A stretch of DNA of 64,000 bases from the NCBI GenBank assembly GCA_008828725.1, contig MEHQ01003444.1, forward strand, positions 1 to 64,000, in the 5' to 3' direction. The notes under the pieces are model-generated. The model was not told the origin of the DNA. It saw only the letters and a program-made list of their open reading frames with translations, and made no database searches. The position numbers and the translations under genes were made by a program. Source of the stretch: Saccharina japonica (Eukaryota; Sar; Phaeophyceae; Laminariales; Laminariaceae). The stretch's first letter is position 1, and every line of letters starts with the position of its first letter. Shown here in pieces: positions 56,711 to 64,000 of this stretch.

Positions 56711-59700
56711 CATGTCAAGCAAGGCAAAACATGCGCTGTCAAGGGTGTAGGGTGGCGTGTTCCACACTAAAAACTAGTTGTTTGGTGACAGTCACGGCAT
56801 GTCAAGGCTGTCAAGGGTTGAAACTGAAGACCACATTTCTCGGCAGTAGAGCAACAACGGTGATGATCGGACGAGAAGAGGAAGACCATCATCGCACACA
56901 GCACACACACCACCATCACCAGCAAACACCACAACGACGACCATCACCACCACCGCCACCACCCCTGCCCCACGAGCCGCAGGAGCACCAGAAGTTGTTG
57001 TTGCTCGTAGTGGCTGGTGGTGGTTGGTGGTGGCTTCGTCCCGTGGTTTGGTGGTGGTTCCTGGTACGCACTCGTTCAGCAACAGCAGCATTTTGTTTTT
57101 TTTTATGATCACACCAGACCAGCGCTTGCCAGAACACTGCTGCTGCTGCTGCTGCTGCTTTTTTTTTTATGTCGGGAGACATGTCAAGCAAGGCAAAACA
57201 TGCGCTGTCAAGGGTGTAGGGTGGAGTGTTCCACACTAAAAACTAGTTGTTTGGTGACAGTCACGGCATGTCAAGGCTGTCAAGGGTTGAAACTGAAGAC
57301 CACATTTCTCGGCAGTAGAGCAACAACGGTGATGATCGGACGAGAAGAGGAAGACCATCATCGCACACAGCACACACACCACCATCACCAGCAAACACCA
57401 CAACGACGACCATCACCACCACCGCCACCACCCCTGCCCCACGAGCCGCAGGAGCACCAGAAGTTGTTGTTGCTCGTAGTGGCTGGTGGTGGTTGGTGGT
57501 GGCTTCGTCCCGTGGTTTGGTGGTGGTTCCTGGTACGCACTCGTTCAGCAACAGCAGCATTTTGTTTTTTTTTATGATCACACCAGACCAGCGCTTGCCA
57601 GAACACTGCTGCTGCTGCTGCTGCTGCTTTTTTTTTTATGTCGGGAGACATGTCAAGCAAGGCAAAACATGCGCTGTCAAGGGTGTAGGGTGGAGTGTTC
57701 CACACTAAAAACTAGTTGTTTGGTGACAGTCACGGCATGTCAAGGCTGTCAAGGGTTGAAACTGAAGACCACATTTCTCGGCAGTAGAGCAACAACGGTG
57801 ATGATCGGACGAGAAGAGGAAGACCATCATCGCACACAGCACACACACCACCATCACCAGCAAACACCACAACGACGACCATCACCACCACCGCCACCAC
57901 CCCTGCCCCACGAGCCGCAGGAGCACCAGAAGTTGTTGTTGCTCGTAGTGGCTGGTGGTGGTTGGTGGTGGCTTCGTCCCGTGGTTTGGTGGTGGTTCCT
58001 GGTACGCACTCGTTCAGCAACAGCAGCATTTTGTTTTTTTTTATGATCACACCAGACCAGCGCTTGCCAGAACACTGCTGCTGCTGCTGCTGCTGCTTTT
58101 TTTTTTATGTCGGGAGACATGTCAAGCAAGGCAAAACATGCGCTGTCAAGGGTGTAGGGTGGAGTGTTCCACACTAAAAACTAGTTGTTTGGTGACAGTC
58201 ACGGCATGTCAAGGCTGTCAAGGGTTGAAACTGAAGACCACATTTCTCGGCAGTAGAGCAACAACGGTGATGATCGGACGAGAAGAGGAAGACCATCATC
58301 GCACACAGCACACACACCACCATCACCAGCAAACACCACAACGACGACCATCACCACCACCGCCACCACCCCTGCCCCACGAGCCGCAGGAGCACCAGAA
58401 GTTGTTGTTGCTCGTAGTGGCTGGTGGTGGTTGGTGGTGGCTTCGTCCCGTGGTTTGGTGGTGGTTCCTGGTACGCACTCGTTCAGCAACAGCAGCATTT
58501 TGTTTTTTTTTATGATCACACCAGACCAGCGCTTGCCAGAACACTGCTGCTGCTGCTGCTGCTGCTTTTTTTTTTATGTCGGGAGACATGTCAAGCAAGG
58601 CAAAACATGCGCTGTCAAGGGTGTAGGGTGGAGTGTTCCACACTAAAAACTAGTTGTTTGGTGACAGTCACGGCATGTCAAGGCTGTCAAGGGTTGAAAC
58701 TGAAGACCACATTTCTCGGCAGTAGAGCAACAACGGTGATGATCGGACGAGAAGAGGAAGACCATCATCGCACACAGCACACACACCACCATCACCAGCA
58801 AACACCACAACGACGACCATCACCACCACCGCCACCACCCCTGCCCCACGAGCCGCAGGAGCACCAGAAGTTGTTGTTGCTCGTAGTGGCTGGTGGTGGT
58901 TGGTGGTGGCTTCGTCCCGTGGTTTGGTGGTGGTTCCTGGTACGCACTCGTTCAGCAACAGCAGCATTTTGTTTTTTTTTATGATCACACCAGACCAGCG
59001 CTTGCCAGAACACTGCTGCTGCTGCTGCTGCTGCTTTTTTTTTTATGTCGGGAGACATGTCAAGCAAGGCAAAACATGCGCTGTCAAGGGTGTAGGGTGG
59101 AGTGTTCCACACTAAAAACTAGTTGTTTGGTGACAGTCACGGCATGTCAAGGCTGTCAAGGGTTGAAACTGAAGACCACATTTCTCGGCAGTAGAGCAAC
59201 AACGGTGATGATCGGACGAGAAGAGGAAGACCATCATCGCACACAGCACACACACCACCATCACCAGCAAACACCACAACGACGACCATCACCACCACCG
59301 CCACCACCCCTGCCCCACGAGCCGCAGGAGCACCAGAAGTTGTTGTTGCTCGTAGTGGCTGGTGGTGGTTGGTGGTGGCTTCGTCCCGTGGTTTGGTGGT
59401 GGTTCCTGGTACGCACTCGTTCAGCAACAGCAGCATTTTGTTTTTTTTTATGATCACACCAGACCAGCGCTTGCCAGAACACTGCTGCTGCTGCTGCTGC
59501 TGCTTTTTTTTTTATGTCGGGAGACATGTCAAGCAAGGCAAAACATGCGCTGTCAAGGGTGTAGGGTGGAGTGTTCCACACTAAAAACTAGTTGTTTGGT
59601 GACAGTCACGGCATGTCAAGGCTGTCAAGGGTTGAAACTGAAGACCACATTTCTCGGCAGTAGAGCAACAACGGTGATGATCGGACGAGAAGAGGAAGAC

Positions 59701-62700
59701 CATCATCGCACACAGCACACACACCACCATCACCAGCAAACACCACAACGACGACCATCACCACCACCGCCACCACCCCTGCCCCACGAGCCGCAGGAGC
59801 ACCAGAAGTTGTTGTTGCTCGTAGTGGCTGGTGGTGGTTGGTGGTGGCTTCGTCCCGTGGTTTGGTGGTGGTTCCTGGTACGCACTCGTTCAGCAACAGC
59901 AGCATTTTGTTTTTTTTTATGATCACACCAGACCAGCGCTTGCCAGAACACTGCTGCTGCTGCTGCTGCTGCTTTTTTTTTTATGTCGGGAGACATGTCA
60001 AGCAAGGCAAAACATGCGCTGTCAAGGGTGTAGGGTGGAGTGTTCCACACTAAAAACTAGTTGTTTGGTGACAGTCACGGCATGTCAAGGCTGTCAAGGG
60101 TTGAAACTGAAGACCACATTTCTCGGCAGTAGAGCAACAACGGTGATGATCGGACGAGAAGAGGAAGACCATCATCGCACACAGCACACACACCACCATC
60201 ACCAGCAAACACCACAACGACGACCATCACCACCACCGCCACCACCCCTGCCCCACGAGCCGCAGGAGCACCAGAAGTTGTTGTTGCTCGTAGTGGCTGG
60301 TGGTGGTTGGTGGTGGCTTCGTCCCGTGGTTTGGTGGTGGTTCCTGGTACGCACTCGTTCAGCAACAGCAGCATTTTGTTTTTTTTTATGATCACACCAG
60401 ACCAGCGCTTGCCAGAACACTGCTGCTGCTGCTGCTGCTGCTTTTTTTTTTATGTCGGGAGACATGTCAAGCAAGGCAAAACATGCGCTGTCAAGGGTGT
60501 AGGGTGGAGTGTTCCACACTAAAAACTAGTTGTTTGGTGACAGTCACGGCATGTCAAGGCTGTCAAGGGTTGAAACTGAAGACCACATTTCTCGGCAGTA
60601 GAGCAACAACGGTGATGATCGGACGAGAAGAGGAAGACCATCATCGCACACAGCACACACACCACCATCACCAGCAAACACCACAACGACGACCATCACC
60701 ACCACCGCCACCACCCCTGCCCCACGAGCCGCAGGAGCACCAGAAGTTGTTGTTGCTCGTAGTGGCTGGTGGTGGTTGGTGGTGGCTTCGTCCCGTGGTT
60801 TGGTGGTGGTTCCTGGTACGCACTCGTTCAGCAACAGCAGCATTTTGTTTTTTTTTATGATCACACCAGACCAGCGCTTGCCAGAACACTGCTGCTGCTG
60901 CTGCTGCTGCTTTTTTTTTTATGTCGGGAGACATGTCAAGCAAGGCAAAACATGCGCTGTCAAGGGTGTAGGGTGGAGTGTTCCACACTAAAAACTAGTT
61001 GTTTGGTGACAGTCACGGCATGTCAAGGCTGTCAAGGGTTGAAACTGAAGACCACATTTCTCGGCAGTAGAGCAACAACGGTGATGATCGGACGAGAAGA
61101 GGAAGACCATCATCGCACACAGCACACACACCACCATCACCAGCAAACACCACAACGACGACCATCACCACCACCGCCACCACCCCTGCCCCACGAGCCG
61201 CAGGAGCACCAGAAGTTGTTGTTGCTCGTAGTGGCTGGTGGTGGTTGGTGGTGGCTTCGTCCCGTGGTTTGGTGGTGGTTCCTGGTACGCACTCGTTCAG
61301 CAACAGCAGCATTTTGTTTTTTTTTATGATCACACCAGACCAGCGCTTGCCAGAACACTGCTGCTGCTGCTGCTGCTGCTTTTTTTTTTATGTCGGGAGA
61401 CATGTCAAGCAAGGCAAAACATGCGCTGTCAAGGGTGTAGGGTGGAGTGTTCCACACTAAAAACTAGTTGTTTGGTGACAGTCACGGCATGTCAAGGCTG
61501 TCAAGGGTTGAAACTGAAGACCACATTTCTCGGCAGTAGAGCAACAACGGTGATGATCGGACGAGAAGAGGAAGACCATCATCGCACACAGCACACACAC
61601 CACCATCACCAGCAAACACCACAACGACGACCATCACCACCACCGCCACCACCCCTGCCCCACGAGCCGCAGGAGCACCAGAAGTTGTTGTTGCTCGTAG
61701 TGGCTGGTGGTGGTTGGTGGTGGCTTCGTCCCGTGGTTTGGTGGTGGTTCCTGGTACGCACTCGTTCAGCAACAGCAGCATTTTGTTTTTTTTTATGATC
61801 ACACCAGACCAGCGCTTGCCAGAACACTGCTGCTGCTGCTGCTGCTGCTTTTTTTTTTATGTCGGGAGACATGTCAAGCAAGGCAAAACATGCGCTGTCA
61901 AGGGTGTAGGGTGGAGTGTTCCACACTAAAAACTAGTTGTTTGGTGACAGTCACGGCATGTCAAGGCTGTCAAGGGTTGAAACTGAAGACCACATTTCTC
62001 GGCAGTAGAGCAACAACGGTGATGATCGGACGAGAAGAGGAAGACCATCATCGCACACAGCACACACACCACCATCACCAGCAAACACCACAACGACGAC
62101 CATCACCACCACCGCCACCACCCCTGCCCCACGAGCCGCAGGAGCACCAGAAGTTGTTGTTGCTCGTAGTGGCTGGTGGTGGTTGGTGGTGGCTTCGTCC
62201 CGTGGTTTGGTGGTGGTTCCTGGTACGCACTCGTTCAGCAACAGCAGCATTTTGTTTTTTTTTATGATCACACCAGACCAGCGCTTGCCAGAACACTGCT
62301 GCTGCTGCTGCTGCTGCTTTTTTTTTTATGTCGGGAGACATGTCAAGCAAGGCAAAACATGCGCTGTCAAGGGTGTAGGGTGGAGTGTTCCACACTAAAA
62401 ACTAGTTGTTTGGTGACAGTCACGGCATGTCAAGGCTGTCAAGGGTTGAAACTGAAGACCACATTTCTCGGCAGTAGAGCAACAACGGTGATGATCGGAC
62501 GAGAAGAGGAAGACCATCATCGCACACAGCACACACACCACCATCACCAGCAAACACCACAACGACGACCATCACCACCACCGCCACCACCCCTGCCCCA
62601 CGAGCCGCAGGAGCACCAGAAGTTGTTGTTGCTCGTAGTGGCTGGTGGTGGTTGGTGGTGGCTTCGTCCCGTGGTTTGGTGGTGGTTCCTGGTACGCACT

Positions 62701-64000
62701 CGTTCAGCAACAGCAGCATTTTGTTTTTTTTTATGATCACACCAGACCAGCGCTTGCCAGAACACTGCTGCTGCTGCTGCTGCTGCTTTTTTTTTTATGT
62801 CGGGAGACATGTCAAGCAAGGCAAAACATGCGCTGTCAAGGGTGTAGGGTGGAGTGTTCCACACTAAAAACTAGTTGTTTGGTGACAGTCACGGCATGTC
62901 AAGGCTGTCAAGGGTTGAAACTGAAGACCACATTTCTCGGCAGTAGAGCAACAACGGTGATGATCGGACGAGAAGAGGAAGACCATCATCGCACACAGCA
63001 CACACACCACCATCACCAGCAAACACCACAACGACGACCATCACCACCACCGCCACCACCCCTGCCCCACGAGCCGCAGGAGCACCAGAAGTTGTTGTTG
63101 CTCGTAGTGGCTGGTGGTGGTTGGTGGTGGCTTCGTCCCGTGGTTTGGTGGTGGTTCCTGGTACGCACTCGTTCAGCAACAGCAGCATTTTGTTTTTTTT
63201 TATGATCACACCAGACCAGCGCTTGCCAGAACACTGCTGCTGCTGCTGCTGCTGCTTTTTTTTTTATGTCGGGAGACATGTCAAGCAAGGCAAAACATGC
63301 GCTGTCAAGGGTGTAGGGTGGAGTGTTCCACACTAAAAACTAGTTGTTTGGTGACAGTCACGGCATGTCAAGGCTGTCAAGGGTTGAAACTGAAGACCAC
63401 ATTTCTCGGCAGTAGAGCAACAACGGTGATGATCGGACGAGAAGAGGAAGACCATCATCGCACACAGCACACACACCACCATCACCAGCAAACACCACAA
63501 CGACGACCATCACCACCACCGCCACCACCCCTGCCCCACGAGCCGCAGGAGCACCAGAAGTTGTTGTTGCTCGTAGTGGCTGGTGGTGGTTGGTGGTGGC
63601 TTCGTCCCGTGGTTTGGTGGTGGTTCCTGGTACGCACTCGTTCAGCAACAGCAGCATTTTGTTTTTTTTTATGATCACACCAGACCAGCGCTTGCCAGAA
63701 CACTGCTGCTGCTGCTGCTGCTGCTTTTTTTTTTATGTCGGGAGACATGTCAAGCAAGGCAAAACATGCGCTGTCAAGGGTGTAGGGTGGAGTGTTCCAC
63801 ACTAAAAACTAGTTGTTTGGTGACAGTCACGGCATGTCAAGGCTGTCAAGGGTTGAAACTGAAGACCACATTTCTCGGCAGTAGAGCAACAACGGTGATG
63901 ATCGGACGAGAAGAGGAAGACCATCATCGCACACAGCACACACACCACCATCACCAGCAAACACCACAACGACGACCATCACCACCACCGCCACCACCCC
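56711..64000. repeat. 469-bp satellite array, 15 full units plus 255 bp, open at the window end
   Basis: Each unit runs from CATGTCAAGCAAGGCAAAAC to the next, exactly 469 bp later, with almost no variation; the first unit differs by C for A at GGTGG(C/A)GTGTTCC and has a different left flank. The unit holds a CAC/ACC-rich stretch, a GGTGGTGG stretch, a (CTG)7 run and a T10 run. 469 is not a multiple of three, and the frames that recur with this period on both strands (186, 106 and 71 residues) are low-complexity and mutually overlapping, so no protein is inferred. Confidence 0.95.

Noticed and set aside
56731..63805. Series of identical 186-, 106- and 71-residue open frames in the satellite
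   Set aside because: They recur every 469 bp on both strands, overlap each other, and are His/Pro/Trp/Val low-complexity; 469 is not a multiple of three and no splice or start context supports translation.

Overview
This is a repeat-rich nuclear window from a eukaryote. Evidence: spliced exons with GT-AG junctions, long introns full of small transposons, many CAG/CTG runs, minisatellites, and a short interstitial (CCCTAA)n tract. I cannot name the species. The gene style (short exons, introns of 0.3-2 kb, TTAGGG-type telomere repeat, CTG-rich simple repeats) would suit a stramenopile alga, for example a brown alga, but that is a guess. No prokaryotic features, rRNA, intact tRNA or CRISPR array is present.

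Layout. 1-17 kb: almost gene-free, with small non-autonomous DNA transposons (a TA-flanked family at 1565 and 4148, a Mutator-like foldback element at 2202-3251 with a 9-bp target duplication, another foldback at 13333), degenerate minisatellites, GGCCCG-rich blocks and a tRNA-Asn-derived SINE (12499, second body copy at 16856). 17-24 kb: the clearest host gene, a plus-strand multi-exon gene (exons 18081-24180, perhaps starting at 17185) for a single-pass membrane protein whose introns hold three PIF/Harbinger-type MITEs. 24-44 kb: mostly decayed repeats, a reverse-transcriptase fragment inside a ~170-bp tandem array (29.2-30.6 kb), a possible LTR edge (31.6 kb), a small minus-strand SMP-domain gene (36211-36444), piggyBac-type MITEs (39 and 41 kb) and a two-copy repeat with a conserved hairpin (33465 and 43482).

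44.4-49.64 kb: a GC-rich, broken 5' half of a retroelement: stem-loop leader, coiled-coil Gag N-terminus, basic region, capsid-like region, degenerate zinc knuckle, long Pro-rich linker with 30-residue repeats, a NADAR (YbiA/DUF1768-like) domain, then the start of an aspartic protease. No reverse transcriptase or integrase follows. The NADAR domain placed between Gag and protease is the most unusual thing in the window.

49.9-56 kb: more DNA transposons (49958-50710; a Harbinger MITE split by a 697-bp insertion at 51159-52067; a 1.85-kb long-TIR element at 54062-55911). 56711-64000: a nearly perfect satellite array with a 469-bp unit, 15 full copies plus a partial one, running off the window end. 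The ORFs that recur in this array come from the repetition and are not genes.
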